From Collinsella sp. (GTDB lineage: Bacteria > Actinomycetota > Coriobacteriia > Coriobacteriales > Coriobacteriaceae), in the NCBI GenBank assembly GCA_014871605.1, contig WGSQ01000002.1, forward strand, positions 1 to 37,170: a DNA stretch of 37,170 nucleotides, given 5' to 3'. Position numbers and translations under genes: made by a program. The notes below the pieces were generated by a model that was not told where the DNA came from, did not search any database, and saw nothing but the letters and a program-made list of their open reading frames with translations. Positions 9,019 to 15,839 of the stretch are shown here, in pieces; position 1 is the first letter of the stretch; each line of letters starts with the position of its first letter.

Positions 9019-9887
9019 GATTCCGCTCCTTGCCCGCCTGTCGTCGCTCCTGCCTTGTAATTGTCCACAATGCGCTCTATCGTGCCGTCTCGATCCATAT
9101 CGTACAGCGCGGTATTGAGGTTTTTGACGCACTCCCCCTCATAGCTATCATCAAACGCGACGCCCAGGTCAACCGTCATAACGTTGTCGGCGAACACACG
9201 ATAAACGCCAGGATACTGGGCAACGAGTCGATCAAGCGACTGAACGTCCGCCATCCAACAGTCGACATACCCTTTGGCGAGGGCGGCTTTGCAGAGTTCG
9301 GCAGAACCATACGATTTGATTTGCACGTCCGGCGAGATATCCAGATCCCCTGCGAGCAATCGGCGTTCGCTCACCGAGCCCGCAATCACCGCAATGGTCT
9401 TGCTTCCATCGAGATGCGCCAAGGACGTGATGCCACTCGTTTTCTTGGCGGCGACCGAAACCGTCAGGGTCAAATACGGCTCAGTCCAGTAATACTTATC
9501 CTCGCGATAACAGGGAGAATAGTCGCACCACAGGCAATCGATATCGCCGTTTTTGAGTAGGCGATCACGGTCATTCCAAGATATGTCGATAAATTGCGGC
9601 TTGATCCCTGCGCGTTTGCAGGCCTCGCGGGCGATGTCGATATCGATACCGGCGTAATCGCCCGTGGTATCGACATACACATAGGGGTCGTTATCCGTAA
9701 CGCCGATTTTGAGTACCGGGAGGTCTTTGTCGGCTTCATTCGGGGAGGAAGAGCTGCTTCGAACGGTATACGTCAGGGCGCCCGCACAGACGGCAACAAG
9801 AAGTATGAGCGTAAGCGAGACGATGGCGGCTCGCTTGGTACGTCCGGGCACACGCCTCCCTTCATCGAAACAGCAGTCGGATTTCAT
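9015..9887 (-). CDS. membrane-anchored solute-binding-like protein (SBP family 3 / PBPb)
   Basis: The 290-residue protein has a basic N terminus, one membrane segment at about 19-41 and a bacterial periplasmic amino-acid-binding fold. Family segments include LKIGVTDNDPYVYVD, YAGIDIDIAREACKRAGI, DIDCLWCDYS and IAVIAGSVSERRL. There is no lipobox and no transporter gene beside it. Its stop overlaps the start of the diguanylate cyclase (ATGA), so a sensory role with that enzyme is likely (inference). The start is uncertain. ATG 9887 has no ribosome binding site and overlaps a TATAAAAT element. GTG 9851, with AAGGGAGG three bases upstream, would give a compact signal anchor and may be the true start. 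Confidence 0.85.
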   Translation of the reverse strand: MKSDCCFDEGRRVPGRTKRAAIVSLTLILLVAVCAGALTYTVRSSSSSPNEADKDLPVLKIGVTDNDPYVYVDTTGDYAGIDIDIAREACKRAGIKPQFIDISWNDRDRLLKNGDIDCLWCDYSPCYREDKYYWTEPYLTLTVSVAAKKTSGITSLAHLDGSKTIAVIAGSVSERRLLAGDLDISPDVQIKSYGSAELCKAALAKGYVDCWMADVQSLDRLVAQYPGVYRVFADNVMTVDLGVAFDDSYEGECVKNLNTALYDMDRDGTIERIVDNYKAGATTGGQGAES

Positions 9888-9913
9888 TTTATACCCGGGG
9901 CTGATGCGGCGAT

Positions 9914-9946
9914 AAAAAAGCGCCTCACCCAAGATGGGCAAGGCGC
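9914..9946 (-). terminator. intrinsic terminator downstream of purB remnant / BIg2 gene
   Basis: The outer stem GCGCCT/AGGCGC (9920-9925 and 9941-9946) and inner CCC/GGG pairs are followed on the minus strand by six Ts. It lies just past the duplicated purB 3' end, so it may be the original purB terminator. It now serves the BIg2 protein gene. Confidence 0.85.
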
Positions 9947-9989
9947 CAAAGGTTGAAATGCATCCGCAAGCGGTCGAATTAGGTTAGCC

Positions 9990-10042
9990 CTACTCGAAGT
10001 TCAGCTGCTCCAGGCGGTCGAAGACCGTGTCGATGCGGGTGA
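9990..10042 (-). pseudogene. purB 3'-end remnant (last ~16 codons)
   Basis: The minus strand encodes TRIDTVFDRLEQLNFE and a stop. This closely matches the last residues of the intact purB at 13701 (TRIDTVFDRLEQLEF, stop). At DNA level 10003-10042 and 13711-13750 share 39 of 40 bases. Only the extreme C terminus is present, and a stop codon and unrelated sequence lie directly upstream. It looks like the left-behind 3' end of purB after an insertion or duplication that brought in the 3.7 kb between the copies. Confidence 0.85.
10003..10042. repeat. 40-bp direct repeat, copy 1 (purB 3' end)
   Basis: This copy is identical to 13711-13750 except for one base and has the same orientation. The two copies bracket the BIg2 surface-protein gene and its promoter region, 3.7 kb apart. 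Confidence 0.9.
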
Positions 10043-10055
10043 CGAGTGGGGTACC

Positions 10056-13000
10056 CTAACGCTCGAGACGTTTGCGCATAAGCGCGAAGGCAATCAGCGA
10101 AGCGCCGGCAACGGCCATAATAAAGGCGACAGCAAGGGCCTGGTCGCCCGTGTTGGCAAGCGCGCCCTTAGTAGCCTTAACAGACTTTTTGGTCACCTTA
10201 GTCGTCGTCTGCTGACTAGGCTGGGACGGCGTCACGGGCTGCGTAGGCTGAATCGGCTCACCATTGGCCTCCTCGCCCGTCACCACGTACGTCGAGAAGT
10301 GGCTCGTGCGGAAGCAGAGGTAGTCGCCCTCGGTCCACGTATCCATAGCCTGAGTGGAACCATCCTCGGCAACGTAGAGCACCTTGAGGTTGGTGAGCGC
10401 CTTCATGGCGGCAGTCATCTTGACACGGACGATGAAGGACATGCCTTCGTAGTCCTCGATAACCTCGCCGTCCTTGAGAAGCTTGATATCGAGCTTATCG
10501 GCAACCTTGGTAGCCCCCTGCTCAAGGCCGGAAATCGTAGCATTGGCGGCATCGGTAAGATCCGTCGGTTCCTCGACCACAAGAGAGATGCTGTTGTTCT
10601 GGGCAATGCCGGCAGCGACATTGTTCTCGGCGCTTACGCTAACGTCCGTTCCGTTGCTACCCGCAACGCCTGCAATGGTCTTTGCCGCTACGATAACGGC
10701 GCAGGTCGCGGTTTTGTCGCCACAGGTGGCGGTAATCGTGGCGGTACCGGCCTTAAGCGGCGTCACGACGCCGTCTTTGACCGTGGCGATCGACGAGTCG
10801 CTGGAGGTCCAGCTCACCGTCGTATCGTCTGCATCGGCAGGACTCACCGTTGCGGAGAGCTTTGTGGAGGCATCACCGACGGTAAAGGACAGGCTCGTCT
10901 TGTTGAGCTCAACCTTTTGGGCGGGATTGGTCACGGTCACCGAAACGGTCTGGGAGAGCGACCCTGCAGTGATGACAAAAGAACCAGAACCGGTCTTGAG
11001 GGCGGTAACGGTGTAGGAGCCATCACCGTTGTCGACAACCTTAAACGCCTTCGAAGCGCCCGTGTCATCCAGAGCAAGATTGGTCTCGTCGACCTCACCC
11101 GCAAGGGTTCCAGCAAGAGAAACCTTCACGGTGCCCTCTTCGCCCTTCTTGAGGCCGAGGACGCTCTGGTCGACCGTAAGGTTCGTTGCGGGATTAGAGA
11201 CGGTCACCGCGCAATCCTGAGAATAGGTGCCGTCTTCAGTCGAAACGGTGATGGTTGCGGCGCCCTTGGAGACAGCCGCCACCTTTCCGGTTTGATCGAC
11301 TGTAGCGACACTTTCGTTGCTGGACTTCCAGACAATCGTCTGGTCAGCCTCCGCGGGAACGACCGCCGCCTTAAGCTGCTCGGTTGCAGCGCCCACAAGC
11401 ACGACCTTCTGCTTATCGAGCGTGATGCCCGTAGCAGGCTGAATAACCGTCACCTTGCACGTGGCGCTATGCTCTCCGTCCTCAGTGGTGACGGTAATCG
11501 TAGCAACACCTGCCTTGACCGGGGTCACGACGCCGTCTGCAACCGTGGCGACCGTAGGATCGCTCGACGACCAGGACAAGTTCTTGTTCGTTGCATTATC
11601 GGGCTCAACCGCTGCGGTCAACGTCGAGGGCTCACCGCCCACAGCAAGCTTAAGGTTTGAAGCGCTGAGCTTGACGCCCGACACCTTTACAACCGGAGTG
11701 GTTACCGTAATCGCATCCGTGGTTGCAGAGACCCCATCAACCGTTGCCGTGATCGTGGCATCACCGTCACCGACAGCGGTAACAAGACCGTTAGCGTCGA
11801 CGGTAAGGACGCTCTCGTTGGAAGAGGACCAAACAACTTGGCTGGCCTTGTCATCAGGGGAGACCTTTGCCTTCAGCTGCTGAGTCGTGCCTTTATCCAT
11901 GGAGGTTGAGTAGCTGTCCGCAATGGAAACCGCAGTCTTTGCAGGCTCCTCGCCAGGCTTGACAACATGAACGGTCATCGTGTCGCAGAGACGACCACCC
12001 AAGTACATTGAAACCGTTGCATCGCCGTAACTATGAGGCACTAAATACCCCAAGTAACTGCCACCATTAAACATCGGTCCTTTTACCTCGAGGACATCCG
12101 GATTATCTGAAGTGAAAGAATACTTTGCGCCGGCATAGGAGTCCATCAATTCCTCAGCGCTTTTACTCAGCACGCCCTTTGGATATTCAAACCCCCTGTC
12201 ACATTCCAGCCAAAGCCAATCTTTGGATATACTATCTGAACTGACCTCACAGGGAAATGTATAATCGCTCGACACAAACTTAGCCTTCGAAAGGCTCACT
12301 TCCGCAGGGTCGACAACCTCTATCTCAAAAGGATGGTCATTGCCAAGGCCATCACGAGCATGAGCCTTAACGGTGCCAGGCTTTATTGCCTTAAACGAGT
12401 TTTCACCACCGATAAGCTCAACGACATCGTTGCTTTCCAGAGAATAGGTTACAGCGCCAAAGTCCGCACCCCAATGTGCGCGCTGGCATGCCTTCAGTAC
12501 TTCATTTGGAGAAACGTTGAGAATGGCAGTCAGATAATAGCTGTCCCCAACCAGCATCTTTTGCTTTTTGTTCCCACGCTCATTGAATCCGGGCTCCTGA
12601 TTCTCGGTTACAACATCACATAGCTTCTTCGTCTCAACTTCACCGTTGCAATAGTCGACAAGAACCTTGGCCTCTTTAGCATCTTTCGACAACGCCTCGA
12701 GTTGCAAAGAAGCGCTTAGCTCGGAAGTTCCATATGATGAATAATTCGAATTCACCCTTGCCTGGACTTTGGAATCCTTTGAGGGGTCTTCCTTAATAAC
12801 AAAATATGTGGCCGCACGGCTCTCGTCCACGGGACGAACGTCAACTCTCCCCTCTAGTAATGCATAATGCGTGTTCCCGCATTTTTGCGGACAATCATCC
12901 GTGTAACCCAGCGTTGCGGTGTTTGTTGTCGCACCAGATTGGTCGTAAGAAACGAAACTGACCTTAATTGGATTGACTTTAGCCACACTTTTAATCTTAA

Positions 13001-13406
13001 GAGAACCGTTTAAACTCTCGTCGGTCTTGCTCTTCAGGGTTATAGTCGTTGTGCCAACTTTGGTGGGGCTAATTGTCAATACCCAACTATGTGACTCATA
13101 ACTTACCTTAGCGATATCCTCGTCAGACGATGTGATATCGATATCGCTAGGGTCAATGTGCGCCCATTCGTGATTTTTATTAAAAAAGGAAAGCCTTCCT
13201 TTCACCGTCTGTCCAACAGCGACATCAAATTCTGACCACACATCGCCTGTAGACGAATCGTATGGGAGAAACGATGCACCCATGGAACCGTCCTGCGACT
13301 CCAGCATGACAGCATCCGCATGCGGAGCGGCCACCGTCAGCCCAAACGTTGCCGCCGTTAAAGCAACACAGATGCCTGTGGCTATCCTCCAAAACCCTTT
13401 TCTCAT
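10056..13406 (-). CDS. large wall-anchored surface protein with BIg2 (Ig-like) repeats and LANTG sorting signal
   Basis: The 1116-residue exported protein has a signal peptide at about 1-32 (MRKGFWRIATG, then a hydrophobic core ending near ADA). An N-terminal region of about 480 residues includes an Ig-like segment (ISPTKVGTTTITLKS) but is otherwise unrecognised. Four or five BIg2 repeats follow, with the typical VWSSSNESVLTVDANGLVTAVGDGDATITA-type pattern shortened here to WSSSN...ATV...G.ATITV. Next come a C-terminal domain of about 150 residues and the sorting region: LANTG at about 1083-1087, a hydrophobic segment and RKRLER. The A in the second position departs from LPXTG and recalls class E sortase signals. 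The likely role is adhesion or host contact. The start at ATG 13406 rests on the signal peptide; its AGGGGA site is unusually close. The 5' part of the gene is AT-richer than the 3' part. Confidence 0.88.
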   Translation of the reverse strand: MRKGFWRIATGICVALTAATFGLTVAAPHADAVMLESQDGSMGASFLPYDSSTGDVWSEFDVAVGQTVKGRLSFFNKNHEWAHIDPSDIDITSSDEDIAKVSYESHSWVLTISPTKVGTTTITLKSKTDESLNGSLKIKSVAKVNPIKVSFVSYDQSGATTNTATLGYTDDCPQKCGNTHYALLEGRVDVRPVDESRAATYFVIKEDPSKDSKVQARVNSNYSSYGTSELSASLQLEALSKDAKEAKVLVDYCNGEVETKKLCDVVTENQEPGFNERGNKKQKMLVGDSYYLTAILNVSPNEVLKACQRAHWGADFGAVTYSLESNDVVELIGGENSFKAIKPGTVKAHARDGLGNDHPFEIEVVDPAEVSLSKAKFVSSDYTFPCEVSSDSISKDWLWLECDRGFEYPKGVLSKSAEELMDSYAGAKYSFTSDNPDVLEVKGPMFNGGSYLGYLVPHSYGDATVSMYLGGRLCDTMTVHVVKPGEEPAKTAVSIADSYSTSMDKGTTQQLKAKVSPDDKASQVVWSSSNESVLTVDANGLVTAVGDGDATITATVDGVSATTDAITVTTPVVKVSGVKLSASNLKLAVGGEPSTLTAAVEPDNATNKNLSWSSSDPTVATVADGVVTPVKAGVATITVTTEDGEHSATCKVTVIQPATGITLDKQKVVLVGAATEQLKAAVVPAEADQTIVWKSSNESVATVDQTGKVAAVSKGAATITVSTEDGTYSQDCAVTVSNPATNLTVDQSVLGLKKGEEGTVKVSLAGTLAGEVDETNLALDDTGASKAFKVVDNGDGSYTVTALKTGSGSFVITAGSLSQTVSVTVTNPAQKVELNKTSLSFTVGDASTKLSATVSPADADDTTVSWTSSDSSIATVKDGVVTPLKAGTATITATCGDKTATCAVIVAAKTIAGVAGSNGTDVSVSAENNVAAGIAQNNSISLVVEEPTDLTDAANATISGLEQGATKVADKLDIKLLKDGEVIEDYEGMSFIVRVKMTAAMKALTNLKVLYVAEDGSTQAMDTWTEGDYLCFRTSHFSTYVVTGEEANGEPIQPTQPVTPSQPSQQTTTKVTKKSVKATKGALANTGDQALAVAFIMAVAGASLIAFALMRKRLER

Positions 13407-13474
13407 TCCCCTAAGTCCAATCTCTCGTGAAAAAACACAGCATTCTCCCACACCTTATAATTGGCTTAAGGATA

Positions 13475-13484
13475 CCCCCCCCCC
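13475..13484 (-). promoter_or_regulatory. G10 homopolymer tract in the promoter region of the BIg2 protein gene
   Basis: Ten consecutive Cs on the plus strand (Gs on the coding strand) lie about 70 bases upstream of the start codon. TTGCCG lies 9 bases before the tract and TATCCT directly after it, giving a 19-base spacer. A TTATAA element lies 11 bases further downstream. A G tract in this place could change spacer length by slippage. The promoter assignment is inference. Confidence 0.5.
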
Positions 13485-13590
13485 GACAGTTACCGGCAAG
13501 GTAATGTTTGTCAGATGTCTCAAATTATCGGCAAGCAGCACAGTTGACGCGCATATATCGCTGACGTCCAGCTTTCTAGGTGCGCTCATG

Positions 13591-13632
13591 CACAAGCCCC
13601 GCTGGCAGAGCGAGCTGCGAGCGGGGCTTGTG
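13591..13632. terminator. 13-bp perfect inverted repeat between purB and the BIg2 gene
   Basis: CACAAGCCCCGCT at 13591-13603 pairs perfectly with 13620-13632 across a 16-base loop. It lies about 70 bases past the purB stop and could end purB transcription, but no T run follows on either strand. It could instead be a structural or protein-binding palindrome. Confidence 0.45.
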
Positions 13633-13700
13633 TTGGAAAGTCGCACTCGAACGAGGGCCGCGGAGAATTGATCGATTTGACTACCTCCCCGATCGGTCAA

Positions 13701-15044
13701 TTAGAACTCGAGCTGCTCCAGGCGATCGAAGACCGTGTCGATGCGGGTGAGGAAGTCCCACGGGTCAAAGATCTCGTCGAGCTTCTCCTGGCTGACGGTG
13801 CAGCGCGGATCGGCCTCGAGGCGCTCCTTAAAGGTAGGACCGGAGACGCAATCCTGCACCTCGTGCCACGTGGCCATGGCGTTTTCCTGCACGATGGCAT
13901 AGGCATCCTCGCGGGTGATGCCTGTATCGACGAGAGCCAGCAGCACCTTGGAGGAGAAGATGAGGCCGCGGGTCTTGTTGAGATTGGCCATCATGCGGGC
14001 AGGGTACAGCTGCAGGCCGTCGATGACGCGGATGAGGCACTGGAACATGTGGTCAAGGGCGATGAAGCTATCGGCCTGGGCGACGCGCTCGGCAGAGGAG
14101 TGCGAAATGTCGCGCTCGTGCCACAGGGCAACGTTGTCGAAGGCGACCTGGGCGTTGGACTTGACGATGCGCGAAAGGCCGCAGACCTTCTCCATAGTGA
14201 TGGGGTTGCGCTTGTGCGGCATGGCGGAGCTGCCCTTTTGACCCTTGCGGAACGGCTCCTCGGCCTCGAGCGTATCGGTCTTCTGCAGGTTGCGAACCTC
14301 GGTCGCAATGCGCTCGCAGGTAGCTGCCGTGGTAGCGAGCACGCCGGCAAGGTAGGCGTGGTGGTCACGGCTGATGACCTGCGTAGACAGCGGATCGTGA
14401 ACCAGACCAAGGTGCTCGCAGACATACTCCTCCACGAACGGCTCGATGGAGCTGTACGTGCCGACAGCGCCCGAGATGGCACCGAAGGCGACGTTCTTGC
14501 GGGCATCCTCAAGACGGTCCAAATCGCGCTTGAGCTCCCAAGCCCAAGAGCCAAACTTCATGCCGAAGGTCATCGGCTCGGCGTGAATACCGTGAGTACG
14601 GCCGGCGCAGAGCGTGTTGCGCTCCTCGAAGGCACGGCGCTTGCAGATCTCGCCGAGCTTCTTGACGTCCTCGATGATAAGGTCGCAAGCCTGAGTGAGC
14701 TGGTAGCACAGAGCCGTATCACCCAGGTCAGAGCTGGTCATACCGTAGTGAACCCAGCGGCTGGGCTTGGGCTCGCCCTCGGGGACGTCGGCGTCGATGT
14801 ACTCCTTCATGTTGGTCAGGAAGGCGATGACATCGTGGCGCGTGACCTCCTCGATCTCGTCAACCTTCTCCTTCTCAAAGTTGGCGTGGTCGCGAATCCA
14901 CTGGGCCTCTTCTTTGGAAATACCGATCTTGCCGAGCTCCGCCTGGGCCTCGCAGGCCAGGACCTCGATCTCCTGCCAAATGGCGTACTTGTTCTCGAGG
15001 GAGAAGATATGTCCCATCTCCGGGCGGGTATAGCGATCGATCAT
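13701..15044 (-). CDS. purB: adenylosuccinate lyase
   Basis: This enzyme acts twice in purine synthesis: it releases fumarate from SAICAR and from adenylosuccinate. The 447-residue protein has the fumarase/aspartase superfamily signature GSSAMPHKRNP and the conserved HYGMTSSDLGDT, AGRTHGIHAEP and RDISHSSAERV segments that form the active site. ATG 15044 follows AAGGAG by 5 bases, so the longer in-frame start at 15086 is rejected. The final residues are duplicated as a remnant at 9990-10042. The gene sits alone between two accessory surface-protein regions. Confidence 0.97.
   Translation of the reverse strand: MIDRYTRPEMGHIFSLENKYAIWQEIEVLACEAQAELGKIGISKEEAQWIRDHANFEKEKVDEIEEVTRHDVIAFLTNMKEYIDADVPEGEPKPSRWVHYGMTSSDLGDTALCYQLTQACDLIIEDVKKLGEICKRRAFEERNTLCAGRTHGIHAEPMTFGMKFGSWAWELKRDLDRLEDARKNVAFGAISGAVGTYSSIEPFVEEYVCEHLGLVHDPLSTQVISRDHHAYLAGVLATTAATCERIATEVRNLQKTDTLEAEEPFRKGQKGSSAMPHKRNPITMEKVCGLSRIVKSNAQVAFDNVALWHERDISHSSAERVAQADSFIALDHMFQCLIRVIDGLQLYPARMMANLNKTRGLIFSSKVLLALVDTGITREDAYAIVQENAMATWHEVQDCVSGPTFKERLEADPRCTVSQEKLDEIFDPWDFLTRIDTVFDRLEQLEF
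13711..13750. repeat. 40-bp direct repeat, copy 2 (inside purB 3' end)
   Basis: This is the counterpart of 10003-10042 with one mismatch. It lies in the last codons of the intact purB. Confidence 0.9.
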
Positions 15045-15146
15045 AGCGGCTCCTTTTTGGTTATTGGCACGTTGGTCGTAACCCAACCATTGTACCGTGC
15101 GCGGGCGCGAGTATGGGCAGCGGGTATGAACCTAACATTTTGGAAT

Positions 15147-15205
15147 TGGAGCGGGCAACGGGACGTCTGCGTATTTGCTTCGCAAATCCGCACCGGCTGC
15201 GGTCG
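15147..15205 (-). repeat. 59-bp tRNA-Gly-derived repeat, copy 1
   Basis: The first 18 bases (15147-15164) are identical to the 3' end of tRNA-Gly(CCC), including the encoded CCA. The rest holds the hairpin ATTTGC-TTC-GCAAAT and a GC-rich tail. It matches copy 2 at 57 of 59 bases, 131 bp away in the same orientation. Confidence 0.85.
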
Positions 15206-15277
15206 GCAGACCCGGTCCGCGCACACGCACGGGCACAGCGGGTTGGACCCGACGTTCCCGAGGTCCCCCGCACTCGA

Positions 15278-15336
15278 TGGAGCGGGCAACGGGACATCCG
15301 CGTATTTGCTTCGCAAATCCGCACCGGCTGCGGTCG
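15278..15336 (-). repeat. 59-bp tRNA-Gly-derived repeat, copy 2
   Basis: This is the same unit as 15147-15205 with two mismatches, and it also begins with the 18-base tRNA-Gly 3' end. The intact tRNA lies 190 bp further on. Between them is another hairpin, ATAAACGC-TTC-GCGTTTAT, at about 15361-15379. Confidence 0.85.
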
Positions 15337-15425
15337 CCTATCGGCGCCCTTGCCTGCTCGCTATAAACGCTTCGCGTTTATTTAACGCTCGCACCCTGTC
15401 GGGTTCGAGTCCCGGCGCTTTGTTG

Positions 15426-15460
15426 AAAAAAGCACGGCACCGAAACGGTGTCGTGCTTTT
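15426..15460 (-). terminator. intrinsic terminator of tRNA-Gly, possibly bidirectional
   Basis: A 12-bp stem (15431-15442 and 15446-15457, one G-T pair) closes an AAA/TTT loop. A-rich sequence lies on one side and T-rich on the other, so it can work on both strands. It lies 8 bases past the 3' end of tRNA-Gly. Confidence 0.85.
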
Positions 15461-15467
15461 ACTTTTT

Positions 15468-15542
15468 TGGAGCGGGCAACGGGACTCGAACCCGCGAGTG
15501 TCAGCTTGGGAAGCTGATGCCTTACCACTTGGCGATGCCCGC
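15468..15542 (-). tRNA. tRNA-Gly (anticodon CCC)
   Basis: The reverse complement folds fully. The acceptor stem is GCGGGCA/TGCCCGC, the anticodon stem TCAGC/GCTGA with loop TTCCCAA (anticodon CCC), and the T-loop TTCGAGT. The discriminator is T, and CCA is encoded. The last 18 bases are copied in the two repeats at 15147 and 15278. Confidence 0.96.
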
Positions 15543-15555
15543 ATATGTGGGGGAT

Positions 15556-15585
15556 AGTATAACGCGGTTGTCTTGTTCGATACAA
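15556..15585 (-). promoter_or_regulatory. candidate promoter of tRNA-Gly
   Basis: On the minus strand TTGTAT (15580-15585) and TATACT (15556-15561) are separated by 18 bases, and the tRNA starts 13 bases after the -10 element. The fit is good for a sigma-70-type promoter, with a 4/6 -35 element. Confidence 0.55.
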
Positions 15586-15839
15586 GGGTGGCGATGCTTG
15601 TTTTAGCTGTGGAGATTCGTTTAAAAATCGCGTCAATTGTGGAGACGAGGACCTTTGACTTCCTGTTCACCTTATCTTCTACCTGCGCTTTTGCTTGATT
15701 GTTGTATTTGAGCTCAATTTGTCAGGAATTGGGCAAGCTTTTGGTCAGGCTCCGGTACTTACCCGCATGAACCTCGGGGGTAGCCTCGTCCTACGCGTCG
15801 CAGCCTCCCCGTGCGGCGCACGAGGGATAAGGAGCAGCC
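15586..15839 (+). promoter_or_regulatory. long leader region of the thioester adhesin gene
   Basis: There is no credible gene in about 250 bases. The first half is AT-rich and may hold the promoter, though no convincing -35/-10 pair was found. The last 70 bases can fold: CGTGC-GGC-GCACG at 15810-15822 lies directly before the ribosome binding site AAGGAG (15829-15834), and CCTCG at about 15784 can pair with CGAGG at 15821-15825. Control by RNA structure is possible but unproven. Confidence 0.35.

Larger units (their letters stand above)
15045..15425. other. repeat-rich intergenic region between purB and tRNA-Gly
   Basis: No credible gene is present; reading frames here are GC-rich chance frames spanning the repeats. 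The region holds the two 59-bp tRNA-Gly-derived repeats, several short TTC-loop hairpins, and at about 15393-15410 a T-arm-like sequence (TCGGG, TTCGAGT, CCCGG) on the plus strand with no tRNA body before it. It reads as a graveyard of tRNA-3'-end events. Confidence 0.6.

Noticed and set aside
9015..9887. an amino-acid ABC transporter operon
   Set aside because: The binding protein has no permease or ATPase neighbour and is coupled to a diguanylate cyclase.
13455..13700. an 81-codon minus-strand frame between purB and the BIg2 gene
   Set aside because: It crosses the 13-bp inverted repeat and the G10 tract, has no recognisable protein pattern and no convincing ribosome binding site.
15113..15360. 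a CRISPR array
   Set aside because: There are only two copies, 131 bp apart, each starting with the tRNA-Gly 3' end; there is no regular spacer pattern and no cas gene.
15041..15385. several 60-110 codon frames in the purB-tRNA-Gly gap
   Set aside because: They run through the tRNA-derived repeats on both strands, with no conserved pattern.
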